A DNA stretch of 64,000 nucleotides, taken from assembly GCA_023079485.1 (NCBI GenBank), contig CM041104.1, positions 807,676-871,675 on the forward strand, written 5' to 3'. The first letter of the stretch is position 1. Every line of letters begins with the position of its first letter. Shown here in pieces: positions 20,635 to 58,880 of the stretch. Origin of the DNA: Archilochus colubris (Eukaryota; Chordata; Aves; Apodiformes; Trochilidae). The position numbers and the translations under genes are program-made. Under the pieces are notes generated by a model. That model was not told the DNA's origin, made no database searches, and was given only the letters and a program-made list of their open reading frames with translations.

Positions 20635-23600
20635 GACAAAATCTATTGATCCAGTTCAGGCCCTTTCAGTCTCTTCTATTGACTTCAACATAATCTGATA
20701 AACACTCTACACCAGGAGGTGGTTTTACCACCAGTGTTCTTGTGGTGCCCCTTCATATTTTTGGTAGTTTCCTCAACTAATATGTCATCTGTGATCTGCT
20801 ATGGGGTTCCTTCCCTTCATCCCTTCACTTCATGCAGCTGCTTCAGTTAAGCAAGGAACAGTACCACACAACTTTTAACAGTAATAGCCAGAAATCAACC
20901 AGGAAAATATACAGTCTCTCTCTTTCTTATTGTGTTCCATAACAAAGAAGGGTAGCATTAAAAACAACAAGCACAAAACAAAACAAACAAACCAAAAAAC
21001 CCAAAACCAAACAAAAACAACTACAAAAAAACAAGAAAAACCCCAAACAAAAACAAAACCAAAAAAACCACCCACTAACCAAGAAACCAAACACATAAAT
21101 TCATTAAAGTCTGATGGTGTTTCACCTCCTTTAATCCTCCAGAATGGGAATGGGAGCAGATGCCTCAGGAGCAATGCACCAACCAGGGCTCCCTCAGAAA
21201 TACCTGGCAGACCCAGGAGACTTCAGTACTAAGAAGATCTCCTTGCTATAAAGCTGGGATCCAAGTCACAATAATTTCTCCATTTGGAAAACAAACCTTT
21301 GGAGCACTTGATGAGCATCCCAGGTGGTTTTTACCCCTTTATTCCCTTCTTCTCCACCACTCCTACAGACAGCAGTGTGCTCAGAGCTGTCATTCCTTCC
21401 CTACAAAAGGAGAGAAGGAAATTCCTTTTCTCTGCCATCTCCATGGCAGGGCAGACCAGAGCACAGCAAAGCTCCTCACTGCCAAAAAGGGCCCAAAGGA
21501 GTTTGTTTCCAGTTGCTAAGAAAATATCCATGGGAAGGAAGTTTTGGAGGGGAGGGCCAAGAGGATCACCCAGGGCTGGTTCTGAATGGAACCCAATAAT
21601 GCAGAGCAGACACCTGGAACCAGCACTGCCTCAGGACCAAACCTGGGGGTCAGTCAGCATCTAAAGGGGCTTCCAGCACCTGCAACATTGCAGCCAAGGT
21701 GCTGTTCAGTTTGCCCCTAACACTGCTGCTCCAGCAGGGAAAAGGAGCACGTGGCATGGACTGGGGCCCATTTATTGCTCCCTGACAAAAGTTCCTTCAC
21801 TACTGATGAAACCAAAGCCAGAGTGCTACAGAAACACACAGGTGTGCTGAGAAGTCTCTCTGGACTCTGGAGATGGAACAAGAAGTAAAAACTTTCCAAA
21901 TGTCCTCAAGAGTTTAATCTCTCTGCTCTGGAACTCCAGGGGACAGGACAAGCAGAAGGATGTCAGTCAGACACCATTCAGTTCACAAGGATGCTGCAGA
22001 ACCTGAACTCCTTTTTGTTTTCATCCCATCAACAATATTTTTCCACAGGACTATTTTTTTTCCTCTCTTCTTCTCTCAGTCTTTTGTTTGCTTTTGCTTC
22101 TTCTGAGTCTGTGCAAGCCACAAGCACTCATGAGGGTCAGTGATTTCAAAAGAGGGGAGAGAAATACTTAAATGTTATTTATGCTTCTTTGCAGTTGTAG
22201 AAAGTTCTCCAGGGCCAAACAATGCTACTACAAACCCAGTGCCTGTTTACCACTTCTGATTTATCTTTACAACAAAGCCCCAAAGGACAAAAACCACAGC
22301 AGACTTCTGAGAAACTTCCTATCATCTTCAAACACAACAACTGCAATGGAAAAAGCTCAGCCAGGAATCAGTGCAGCATCCATTTACCAGCTCTTTGTTC
22401 TCTGCTCACAGGGATCCATATTCCCTAAGGCTCTCTGTACACCTCCATCAATCTCCCTCTCACAGAACATTTAACCACGCAAAGAAAATAAAGAGCAAGA
22501 TCTGTGCTGCAAATCAGTTGCTTAAAAAACCCCAGAGGGACCATGATATCTGGTGGAGATAACTGGAGAAAACTGCCCAGACTGTACCCATCACTTCCCA
22601 CTGCTGGCTCAGCAGTGGAGGAAGAAGAGGGGCAAAAGTTGCCTCAGTTAAAAGAGAACAGTGTTTTCATTGGGAAGGAAAGCATTAACAGAAAATCCAA
22701 AAACATTTGAGAAAATGTTATTACTCTTCTTGACCAAATCAGAGACTTGTGTCAAGATGAGGAGTCCAATCCTTCAGCTCTCTTTTCATCCTGCCACCAG
22801 CTCCAAGCATTCTGCAGGACCAAGGAGGCTGCAGGAGCATCCTGGGACAGCCCAGACACAAAAGGCACAGGGAGAGTGGAAATGACTGAAGGGGTTAAAA
22901 CAAAGCCAGACAAGACATGGCATTAATCAAGAACTTTTCCAGGTGTGGTAACCAAGCCTGGTTTAGCACTGCTTCATTACTGTGGGTTTCTCCCTGATCT
23001 ATTTTAAAAATCTCAATGAAATTACTAGCTAAGGATAGCTCAATGTGAAGCACAGTTAATGGGGAGGACTTAGGCATTTCCCAGTTCTCAGCCCGTTCTG
23101 GTTGCCAGCATTTGGAGAACTGGGGAGGGGCAAGAAAGCTGCAAATCAGAGTCCATTCCTGTTTTATGAAGAAGAGCAGACACTGCCTCTCCCCAGCCCT
23201 GACACACTGGACACAGTTTCTCCAGCTGTGCACAGCTGGAAGTGTCACAGCTTTAGGGTTTGCCTTTCCCAATGAAGCTGCCAACAAGAGTGGGGAAAGA
23301 TGCTGAGGAACCTGAGAGGCAGAGCTGCTCCCAAACCTTCCCCATCAGCACCAGCCCAGCTCTGGCACATCCTCCCCAGCCCTGTCCCCTCCCAGGGGAC
23401 ACCTGCAAGGCCAAGGGGCTCACACCCTGCTTGCCCACACACCAGACCTGCTGAGCTGCACAACTGAGAACAAAACTTGCCTTTGCTTCCCCTTCCTGCT
23501 CTCCTCCCAAGGTTCCCACATCTGCAACAGGGCACAGGGATCCAGGGATCCACCTCCCCCTCTCTGGCATCCTGGGTGTCAGAGTCAGAGACCCCACAGG

Positions 23601-23995
23601 TCCCATCTCCTCCTGCCCTGGGTGACATCTGGGTGACACGTTCAGTCTGTCCCTGTGACACAGCTCACCCTGCCATGGCATTTCAGCACTGAGCAGAGGG
23701 CACTGCCAGGCTCCATCCCTGCAGACACTGGGCTCTCTTCTGTGTTATTGTTCCTCAGTCCTTGGCTCCTGCTGAAATCATTCCAAGGTAATCAGAGTGG
23801 GGATTACAATTCCTGTTCAGGGAATCAAGATGCTCAGCCTCAGGCCAGGCTGAATACTGAATTAATTGTGTGGACATTAAAAACAAAGGAGTAATTAGGA
23901 AACAGCTAAAAAATTGTTGTAAATGATTTAGTGAAACCCTTAGTGACAGCAGACATGCTCTTGCCAATAAAAAGCAAGCAATCAAGCAGCAATTT
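20635..23995. other. Intergenic, no gene recognised
   Basis: Three kilobases of mostly unique-looking sequence. Apart from the A/C-rich tract at 20950-21075 I see no named repeat and no convincing exon. Confidence 0.35.
20950..21075. repeat. A/C-rich low-complexity tract
   Basis: Irregular CAAAA/ACAAAC units over more than 100 bases. Confidence 0.85.
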
Positions 23996-24604
23996 CATAA
24001 AATCATTTAGTTTGGAAAAGAAACTTTAAATCATTAAGCTGAACCATTCCCCCAGCACTGCCAAAGCCACCACTGCCCCATGTCCCTCAGCACCACATCT
24101 CCAGGGCTTTTGAATCCCTCCAGGGATGATGGGGACTCCAGCCCTGCCCTGGGTAGCCTGGGCCAGGACCTGGCAACTAGAAAAATAATTTCTCAATATC
24201 CAATCTAAAACTCCCGTGGGCAACTTTACACCATTTCCTCTCATCCCATCCCTTGTTCCTTGGGAGCAGAGCCCGACCCAACCCGGCTCCAACCTCCTCT
24301 CAGGGGGTTGCAGAGATCCAGAAGGTCTCCCCTCAGCCTCCTCTGCTCCAGGATCAACACCCCCAGGGCCCTCAGCCCCTCCTGGGCAGACTTTGTGCTC
24401 CAGACCCTTCCCCAGCTCCATTTCCCTCCTCTGGACACTCTCCATCCCCTCAAAGTCCTTCTTGTCCTGAGGGGCCCAGAACTGAGCCCAGGGTTTGAGG
24501 TGTGAGCTCAGCAGTGCCCAGCACAGGGGACAATCCCTGCCCTGCTCCTCTGCCCACACCAGGGATGATCCCAGACAGGATCCTGGCGGCCTTCCTGGCA
24601 TCTT
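23996..24604 (-). mobile_element. CR1 LINE copy
   Basis: Reversed CR1: aaaatcatttagtttggaaa tail, then ccatgtccctcagcaccaca, gatgatggggactccagccc, and a long right half from about 24288 that is nearly identical to 57000-57296. Truncated at about 24604. Confidence 0.9.
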
Positions 24605-24892
24605 TTCCTTCCATATGGATCAAAACCTGCTGAGAAATTAGCAGGGGTCAGGATGTGAGGCAACTGCATACATGTTTTTTTAAAGGAAATCAGCTCTTAC
24701 CCCAGAGGTAAGATGTTTCAAAGTCTTCTACCTGTTCTAGAAAGCCTCAGAAACAGCAGTGAAATCTGCATATTGTACTGTAAAGGTTTTTCAGGATTGC
24801 CCCTGAGGATAAGTTCAAACACAGGAGTTTGGCTGGAGCTCACACACAGCAAGAGGTGAGGTGACCCCATGTGGGATGGACCTGAACAGCAA
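24605..24892. other. Short intergenic gap
   Basis: No feature recognised. Confidence 0.35.
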
Positions 24893-25334
24893 ATCAAAGA
24901 ATCTGCTGAGCGGGAGGGGACCCATCAGGGTCATCAAGTTCAACTCCTGTCCCTGTGTAGGGCACCCCCAGAATCACTCCATGTGCCTGAGAGCATCATC
25001 CAAACACTTCTTGAACTCAGGCAGGTTTGGTGCCATAACTGCTTCCCTGGGGATCCTGTTCCACTGCTCAGCCACCCTCTGACTGAAAAAACTTTTTCCT
25101 AATATCTAACCTGGACTTCCCCCAGCACAGCTTCCTGCCATTTCCCCAAGTCCTCTCTTTGGTCACAGGAGTGCAGAAATCAGTCCCAGTCCCCCCTCTT
25201 CCCCCGTGAGGAAGGCACAGGCTGCCTGAGCTCACCCCTCAGCCTCCCCTTCTCCAAACCTAACAATCCAAGTGACCTCAGCCCCTCCCTGTAGCGGGAA
25301 GAGCCTTTCTTCTTGTTCCTGAGGCTCGACGAGC
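24893..25334 (-). mobile_element. CR1 LINE copy, 3' part
   Basis: Reversed CR1: aagttcaactcctgtccctg, cactgctcagccaccctctgactgaaaaa, ctttttcctaatatctaacc. It is interrupted at about 25334 by non-CR1 sequence and appears to resume at about 25515. Confidence 0.8.
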
Positions 25335-25500
25335 TGTTGGCCTCTCCATTGCCTCGCACAAGAGTGAGCTCCTCTCTGTGGGTGTGTGTCCCACCTTTAT
25401 TGGCCCCCTGGTAATAGGGGACCTGCCCTAACCAGGCACAGGTGGACTCACACCCACTCTTTGGCAACTCGAGGCACCTGGTTTATCTTGTTTCTCTACA
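25335..25500 (-). mobile_element. Possible short LTR-like insertion in CR1
   Basis: On the minus strand the segment opens TGTAGAGAAACAAG, contains an AATAAA signal near 25395-25400, and ends GGCCAACA. That gives TG...CA ends over 166 bases, in a place where the surrounding text is CR1. I could not find matching target duplications, so an LTR identity is tentative. Confidence 0.35.
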
Positions 25501-25760
25501 CCTCCCCATAAATCATCATTTCCAGACCCTTCACCATCCTTGCTGCTCTCCTTTGGACTCTCCAACACCTTGGGTGAGGCCACACCAGAGCAGAGCAGAG
25601 TGGGACCATCACCTCCTGCTTGATGCCCCCAGGACACTGATGCCTCATCCTCAGTTTGCCATCAACCAGGACAAGAATTACCCTTCTCTGTTCATCTTGT
25701 CCCCCTCTTTTGGGGGCCTCAAGGGGAGGCTGGCCCTGTGTTAAAGGGGGAAGAACTTGC
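25501..25760 (-). mobile_element. CR1 LINE copy, 5' continuation
   Basis: The text ccagacccttcaccatccttgctgctctcctttggactctccaac followed by gaggccacaccagagcagagc is the reversed CR1 segment expected upstream of the block at 24893-25334. Confidence 0.7.
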
Positions 25761-26330
25761 TGGTTTATCAGCTCAGTGCTGGCTGAGGTGTATCTTGTGT
25801 TCCATAAAACCAAGGGCTAATTCTCAAAATGTTCATTTTTACTAAGATCTGGCACCTTATTTCTATATCCTGTAACAGGGTGGAAGGATAGAACATAGGA
25901 GCAAGAATCCCTCCCTCCCCACCGCCCTGCTCTCCAGCCACTCACTTCCCAGGCTGTCCTGCCCACCAGGGATGCCCCATCCTGGCTGCAGAACTCAGCA
26001 CTTCCCTGGGGAGATTCCAGGAGTGGGTAACTGCCCACTCTCCAGGGAGTCCATCAATCCTCCCAGTTTGGTCACCAGTGGCTGCACAGTGCCCAGGACC
26101 AGCTGGGGAGGGGTATCCAGAACCTCTTGCACCATGCACAAACCCCACTACTGAGGTTCTGGGCATTGCAGCTGAACCACAGCCCTAAACCACAACTGCA
26201 CTGCAGGGAGGCAAAGGAACTGTTCCTGCCCACGGTTTTATTAGGGTCTGTGTTTGGTCTGGTGCTCTTCAACTAATAAAATATCAGATCTAGCAGAATA
26301 TACTCCAAGTATCATTTTTATATTTTATCA
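25761..26330. other. Intergenic, no gene recognised
   Basis: Nothing recognisable. Confidence 0.4.
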
Positions 26331-26793
26331 TCGAATCATAGACAGGTTTGAATTGAGAGGGACCTTAAAGCTCCCCCAGTCCCAACCCCTGCCATGCTCA
26401 GGGACACCTCCCACAGCCCAGGGTGCTCCAAGCCCCATCCAACCTGGGCTGGAACACTGCCAGGGATGGGGCAGCCACAGCTTCTCTGGGCACCCTGGGA
26501 CAGGGGCTCAGCACCCTCACAACAAAGAACTTTTTCCTCATCTCCAACCTCAATCTCCCCTCTCCAAGTTTTAACCCATTCCCCTTCTCCTCTCCCTACC
26601 CCCCCGTGTCCAAAGCCCTCCCCCAGCTTTCTTGGAGCCCCTTCAGATATTGGAAGGTTGCTCTGAGCTCACCTGGGAGCCTCCTCTTCTCCAGGCTGAA
26701 CAACCCCAATCCCTCAGCCTGGCTTCCCAGGGAGGTGCTCAGCCCTCTGAGCATTTCAGTGCCTCCTCTGGACACCTTCCAGGAGCTCTGATC
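26331..26793 (-). mobile_element. CR1 LINE copy
   Basis: Reversed CR1: atcgaatcatagacaggttt tail, the gggacacctcccacagccca subfamily block shared with 4873 and 10790, and the upstream ctcctcttctccaggctgaa segment. Confidence 0.9.
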
Positions 26794-27202
26794 AACTCAA
26801 ATCACATTTCAAGTAAAAACCCCACCCTGTTAACTTGCTCAGACTCTCCTGTATTTTCAGCAGCAAATCAGATTTTCCCCAGTTTGATCAGGAAAGTGCA
26901 GTTAGAAAATCACTTGCTGAGTTCTCTTCCTTCTTGCAGCAATCCTTCAGTGTCCTGTCCCAGGGCCTTGCAAGCAGGAAGGATGTTTCAGAGCTGGTGA
27001 AGCTGCTGGTGCTTGGTCACTTCCCTGCCTTGCCTAAGGAACCACAATTTCCTGTACTTAAATAGTTTGAACAGGGTCCAAACATCATGGATTTGCATTG
27101 GGCTCACCAGGCACAGTTTTGCACACAGAATCTTGCACTACAAATGCTTCCAGAAACTCAAGAGCTGCCACCCCTGAGCCTAATGCTTACCAGACTTACC
27201 AA
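26794..27202. other. Intergenic, no gene recognised
   Basis: Nothing recognisable between two CR1 copies. Confidence 0.4.
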
Positions 27203-27400
27203 GAATCACAGAACCATTTTGGTTGGGAAAGACCTTTAAGTCCATCAGCTCCAACCATTCCCCCATCCCTGCCAAGGCCACCCCTGCCCCATGTCCCTCA
27301 TCCCCACATCTCCAGGCTCTGAAACCCCTCCAGAGATGATGGGGACTCCAGCCCTGCCCTGGGCAGCCTGGGCCAGGCCCTGACAACCATTTCAGTATTT
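27203..27400 (-). mobile_element. CR1 LINE 3' fragment
   Basis: Reversed CR1: aatcacagaaccattttggt, ccaaggccacccctgcccca, gatgatggggactccagccc. Same subfamily as 23996. Confidence 0.87.
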
Positions 27401-28434
27401 TCATCTTGAGGGTCACCAAACAACCAGAGACAGCCTAAGGAGGTTGTGTTATCACTGTCCCCAGAGACAACTGGAACTCACCTGTGCAAGATGGTCCCCA
27501 AGCTGACTGAGCTGGCCCCGGTGTAAGGACAGAGATGAACCAGAGACCTTCAGATGGCCCTAGCTAAATTATTCTGTGAATCCATGACCCAAGCCCAACA
27601 GCAGAATTACAGCTCTGTACTTCAGAAGAAGTGCAGCAAAGAAATGGGTTTAGAGAAGCCAAAGCCCAGGTACAAGAAACTAAGGAAGAGTAAGGAGGAC
27701 AACACCCAGCCTTTTCCTATTGTGGTGTTCTACTACAACCTTATTTTCTATCATTCTCTGCCACATGCAGCACTGTATGACACAGGGTGACCATCACCTA
27801 GATTTGGATGTGCAGTGCAACTATGTCAGGGTGGAGCTCAGTTCACATATGTAAGTGTAAAGGATCCCTTTGAAACTTATAGGACCCAAATTCAGTGGAA
27901 ATCAGTGCTTTTTAGAGGTCAATGCAAAGCAGAACAATGAAGAGAGCTGCACGTGGAGTGACATTTTGCTCATTCACAATGAACAATTCTTCCTCCTCCA
28001 ACAGTTCATGCTCTACACCCCATTTTAATCATTCACAGACATCACACTTGGTGCTTGCACATGAATCTCGGAGCACTTCAAGCATTATTTTAACACGATC
28101 CCAAACCTCTCCTCATCTGACATCCAGAAACAAAGGTGGCCTGCAGTATAATGCTGAATGAAGTGACAGTGGCAAGAGAGGACTTCCATGACATCCATGG
28201 AGATAAACCTTCCTGTGGGCAGAGGAAAAGTCTTTTTCCTGCAAGATTCAGTCCTTCAGATATTTAAATAACCTGAGCAGCTTTTCCCAGCTCAAGTAAA
28301 AGATGCAGGCTTGCCACAGCACTGCCTTTTCATGAAAAGGCATGTGGATACATTAAAATATTTTGGCTGAAGGATCAAACAAAAGTCAATAAATCCCTAG
28401 CAAACCCCAAAACATCTCACGATACAAAACCAGT
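27401..28434. other. Intergenic, no gene recognised
   Basis: Unique-looking sequence between the last CR1 and the inferred AHCY 3' end. Confidence 0.4.
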
Positions 28435-29291
28435 CAGGCCACAGTCAGATCTTTAATAAAAGCACTTTGAGTCAGTGACAAGATACAGCAGACATGACAA
28501 CTGAGAAAAATCAAGTTGGGGGTAGAAGTGTGCTGCTGGTGTTACTGGAGGATCAAAAAAGGTCCCTAAACCTGACCACCCCTGCTCAGCTGTTGACAGC
28601 ACACTGCTGCTAAGAGTCACTCTTGCTTCCCCCCTCCTCACGTTGGTCTGAAGAAGCACAGGAGGATCTTTGTTCTGACCCAAACTGATGGGAGTAAATT
28701 AACCCAGAAAAACTCTCCAGCTCCAATCTCTGGGTAGGAAATTATGTTGATTTTGTAGGAAGGAGACCTAGCAACCTATACTCCTCCCTATTTCTTCCAA
28801 TTTCACAACATGCACTTCAGCTAAGGGCACCTTTGTGGAGAAGCCTGACACTGAAGCCTCCTAACAGGATTCATCTGATCTGAGCAGGGCACAGCAGAAA
28901 GCATCTCCCTGGAGGAACTGTTCCTTATCTTTCTGGTTAGCCTGTTCAAAGAGGCTCCCAGCCACATGTCTGACAAGTATGTGTGCACTTGACATGGATG
29001 CATTTTCATTTAGCAACCTTCTGTCCCTTCTGGGGGACATTAGGAGTCAATAAAAGGTGCCCAGGATTGTTTTCACCATGTCATTAGCTAGATAACCTAT
29101 TCTAAATCCCAGTAGTCAGAGTGATCCTCTTTCACTAACAAATAAGGCCCTTAAGCTTGCTTCCTTGGTAAGGGGAGGGGTTGTGCAGCACAGAGAAATA
29201 TGGCAAAGGGCTCGTTCCCAGGAGCCCAGAACACACAAGAGCTTTGGAAGGTTGGATCCCTGCAGTTTGGTCTTTGGGTAGTGCCACCTCC
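28435..29291 (-). other. AHCY: Probable AHCY 3' untranslated region
   Basis: From the AHCY stop to just beyond an ATTAAA variant signal on the minus strand at 28457-28452, followed by a T/G-rich stretch that could be the downstream element. The extent is inferred. Confidence 0.5.
28452..28457 (-). terminator. Candidate AHCY polyadenylation signal ATTAAA
   Basis: The reverse complement of tttaat. No canonical AATAAA was noticed on the minus strand between the stop codon and this point. Confidence 0.45.
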
Positions 29292-55287
<25,996 letters not shown>

Positions 55288-55390
55288 GCTGGCGGGGCTG
55301 AGGCCGCGGCACTGGCAGAGGAGGAGGAGAAAGAGGAGGAGCGCGCCTTAAGTAGAGCGGTGCCGCCTCCGGCGTGGGGCGGGCAGGGCC
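55288..55390 (-). promoter_or_regulatory. AHCY 5' UTR and core promoter
   Basis: Upstream of the ATG on the minus strand are a pyrimidine-rich CTCCTCCTCTTTCTCC stretch (about 55340-55313), a TACTTAAGG TATA-like element (55354-55346) and a GC box ggggcgggc (55376-55384). The start of transcription is not determinable by eye. Confidence 0.5.
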
Positions 55391-55990
55391 GGGACCGCAG
55401 CCGCAGCGCCATGGGGAGCCCGAGCGCTGGGAACGGCGGGTTTCGGGGTGCCTCCCTCTGTGCCTGGCTGCTCTCTGCCCCTCCGTCCGCCGCCGATCCG
55501 CTTCCGCAGCGGCCGGAGAGGGCCCCGGAGCCTGGGCTGACTCCAGAGCTGCTCTCCGCCCCCTCGGGCACCGCCGGCTCCAGCGGCCTCCTCTGCGCCT
55601 GGCACCGGAGCAACCCCAGGGCCTCGCCAGAGCGGGCGCCTGGAGCGGCCTCGGGTGACAGGAGAGGCCCCGGTGCCCAGTGCCGGCTCAGGCTGTGCAG
55701 CCCCTGTGGCCCTGCCCGGGCAGTGCACCCCGGCCCGCCTCCCGGCAGGGTCCCCGGGGGGTTGGTTGGTGTGGGGCCCCGGAGCAGGGACCCTCCCCAG
55801 GGGCAGGGCCGGGCAGAGCCGCTCTGTCTGCCGGGACCTTGGGCTTGTCCCGGGCCGGTTCTCTTTGGTGCCGGGTTCGGGGGGTCGGACAGGCCCCTGC
55901 TCTGGGCCACAGCCGGTGCCTGCGGCACGGGCGGGAGGCAGATCCCGGCAGCAGCCGTGTCCGGGGCTCAGCCACACGGCAGCTCTGTCC

Positions 55991-56707
55991 TAACGCCTGA
56001 AACACGTTTTTCACAAGCCTCTGAGGCTTATGACAAAACGGGTGAACTTTAGAGCCAGGAAGTTAAACATCTTTGTGAAATACTTAAAAGTGAAGATCTG
56101 CTCAGCCCTAAAATCTCACTGAATTATTCTGCAAAGCTGGAAATAATTCTCAGGGCAGAGTTCACCCGGGCACCCCAAACCCAGTGCTGGCCCTACCAGG
56201 TTTGCTATTTCTGACCCGAGCAGGAGCTGATCTCCAGGGACTGCTCTGACAGTGAACACCCCACACAGACCAACAAAACCTGTCACCTGCACACCTCCAG
56301 GTGGTAACGCCCATGTTTGATGTTCAGATATTCACATTATATCACCCCAAGCAGTTGTGTAACTCACAAGGTGCCCAAGGCAGGGGCATGCCTGTTCTCC
56401 AGGGACAGTAATGCTGTTGTTGTTTATCTCCCAGCCTGTACACCCTGGCAGGCAGTAGTGGGACAGGGTTTGGGCTCTGGCAGCCCCTTGCCCACTTGCC
56501 CCAAGACTCCGAGGTTCTGTCGCTTTCAGGCTGTAGTTTCAGCATGCTCCTGCCCAGCTGACCCTGCCAACAGGCAAGCAGAGGACTTCCCAAGAGCTTC
56601 GTGTGAACAGCATGGCCTCAGGACAGCAATGCTTCCCATGTGCCTTGCATCCAGTGTCAGCTCACAGACTCCCTCAGCAAACCCTGTAACGTCCTTCCTA
56701 TATCTCA
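55991..56707. other. Intergenic upstream of AHCY
   Basis: No gene or repeat recognised between the CpG island and the next CR1. Confidence 0.4.
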
Positions 56708-57296
56708 GAATAATTTTGGTTTGAAAAGACCTTAAAGATCATAAAGTCCAACAATTAGCCCAACTCCACTGAGTCTGGTGGTAACCCATGTCCCTCAGCA
56801 CCACCACCACCAGGTTTTTATATCCCTCCAGGAATGGTGAATCAACCACCTCTATGGGCAGCTTGTTCCAGTGTTTTATAACCCTTTCAGGGCAGATGTT
56901 TCTTCTAATATCCACTCTAAACCTCCCCTGGGTGACTTGAGGCCATCTCCTCTTGTGCCATCACTTTTACTTGGGAGTACAAAAACTCCTCCCATTCACT
57001 CCAACCTCCTCTCAGGGGGTTGCAGAGATCCAGAAGGTCTCCCCTCAGCCTCCTCTGCTCCAGGATCAACACCCCCAGGGCCCTCAGCCCCTCCTGGGCA
57101 GACTTTGTGCTCCAGACCCTTCCCCAGCTCCATTTCCCTCCTCTGGACACTCTCCATCCCCTCAATGTCCTTCTTGTCCTGAGGGGCCCAGAACTGAGCC
57201 CAGGGTTTGAGGTGTGAGCTCAGCAGTGCCCAGCACAGGGGACAATCCCTGCCCTGCTCCTCTGCCCACACAAGGGATGATCCCAGACAGGATCCT
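56708..57296 (-). mobile_element. CR1 LINE copy
   Basis: Reversed CR1 starting ctcagaataattttggtttg. The first 290 bases belong to a different CR1 variant from 23996-24287, but from about 57000 the text matches 24288-24597 almost exactly, with two mismatches seen by eye. Confidence 0.9.
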
Positions 57297-58420
57297 GGTG
57301 CTGATGAGCAAGGCCAGAACAAAGGCAATATTTCATATTACTCCATTAATTTCAGCTCAAGACATCCTCCCCTGGGAAGGCCAAAAGGGGCCAGCACCCA
57401 CCAGCAGCTGAGACCAAGAGTAGGTGGCAGGAGCAGAATGTATTTATTAAATGAGGACTGATCAGCTCCACCTAGAGTGAAGGTGCTCCTGTGCTGGCAA
57501 AATAGACTCAGTTGGGTTTAATGCAGAAGGAGCATCGAAAGGGAAATCATGCTGGTGCCCCTCTCAGTTAGGAGGTTTCTATCTCATAGCACTGTTTTAC
57601 ATGGTAATGTGTAAGCAGTTAGTGCCTTGACTACCCATATAGACCCTGGTCCTTTCATTGCTGCTGTCACTGGTGGATTTGGGACATCAGTTGGCATAAG
57701 ATAGGCACAAAATGAAGGAAATAGGATGTAGTGAAGAAGGAACAGGAAAAAGAAGAGTGCAAAACCCTGCTCCCTACATGAAATGGTAACAGGGAATTTA
57801 TTCATGTTATACATCCTGTGACTGTTACATTTACTGTACTACTTTAGTTAGGGAAGTTCTGGGCTGTCAGTTTCAGTATTTCACAGTCACTGAAAAGCTC
57901 TGAAGCCTAAAGAAAAAAAACACTTTTAAAAAAATGAGAATATGACATTTCTTTAAAACTATATTTTTAAAAAAGAGTGGACTTACCTACTATTGTGCTG
58001 CTGGCTCAGTCCCCCAGGACAGGCTCTGCATGAGTGACCAGCAGTTGCATCTCATTTTCTAGCTGCCCATATCATGCATCCTCTGCTCTTTCCTCTTCTT
58101 TGACCACCTCCCAGGACTGAAGTCCCCAGTATCTCACTCACCTCAGAGAAAGCAGCACAATGCCAAATACTCAAATGACTGTATGAGTATCCCAATGACA
58201 ACGCAACCCGTCTGTTTCAGGCTGATATCCACAAACAATGGGAGCAGTGGGGTAACATTCTGCACCTCAGCTCATCCTTACCCACAAACTGCAGATGATT
58301 ATTTCACTTTCTCACAAACTTCCCCTCATATTGCAAAAACAAATCCACTTCTGCCAGCAAAGCATTATGCTTTTCTGGTGGCAGCATTCAAGGGCACCTT
58401 GAATTAGGAAATTAAAATTG
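57297..58420. other. Intergenic, no gene recognised
   Basis: AT-rich unique-looking sequence between a CR1 and the retroviral remnant. Confidence 0.4.
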
Positions 58421-58880
58421 GTTTACCTTGCACAGAGGTTTGATGAGAGAAGGAGAATCCCCATAGTGAATGATGGAGCTGAGAAGAGTTCCACAACTAC
58501 AGCTCTGAACGGTGGGGACTGGCAAACAAATGCAAAGAGTGTCCACTGAAAACTTTGGCTGGCCCTAACCCTCCCATGGAACCCTACCCACAGCACCACC
58601 AACAGTTGGCCTACATGTTTCTGTTTTACCACCAACCTTGAATCTACCAGCCCGAAGCGGCCATTTTCCCCTATTGCTGAATGGGGTCCCAAAAGTCTGA
58701 ACGGTCGGGACTGGCAAACAAATGCAAAGAGTTGAAGCCGAAAAAGGCCAAGCAAAACTGTTTAGAGACAGAGTTTTGAGTCTTTAAACAGCAAAGGTAT
58801 TTATTTTTGGATCCGGGGAACTCTCAGCTTGCGCCGGACAAAGAGTTCCAAGAGTTAAGGGAAAAGGGGTTAGGGTACTT
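58421..58880 (-). mobile_element. LTR-like remnant of the endogenous retrovirus
   Basis: On the minus strand an AATAAA at about 58803-58798 is followed by an R/U5-like stretch. A near-exact segment of about 35 bases (ctgaacggt, then gggactggcaaacaaatgca) occurs at about 58505-58540 and 58698-58733. No clean TG...CA ends or target duplication were found. Confidence 0.35.

Noticed and set aside
12671..28434. An additional gene between ASIP and AHCY
   Set aside because: All open frames there are short, overlap CR1 or LTR text, or lack splice and domain support; the known vertebrate order has no gene between the two.
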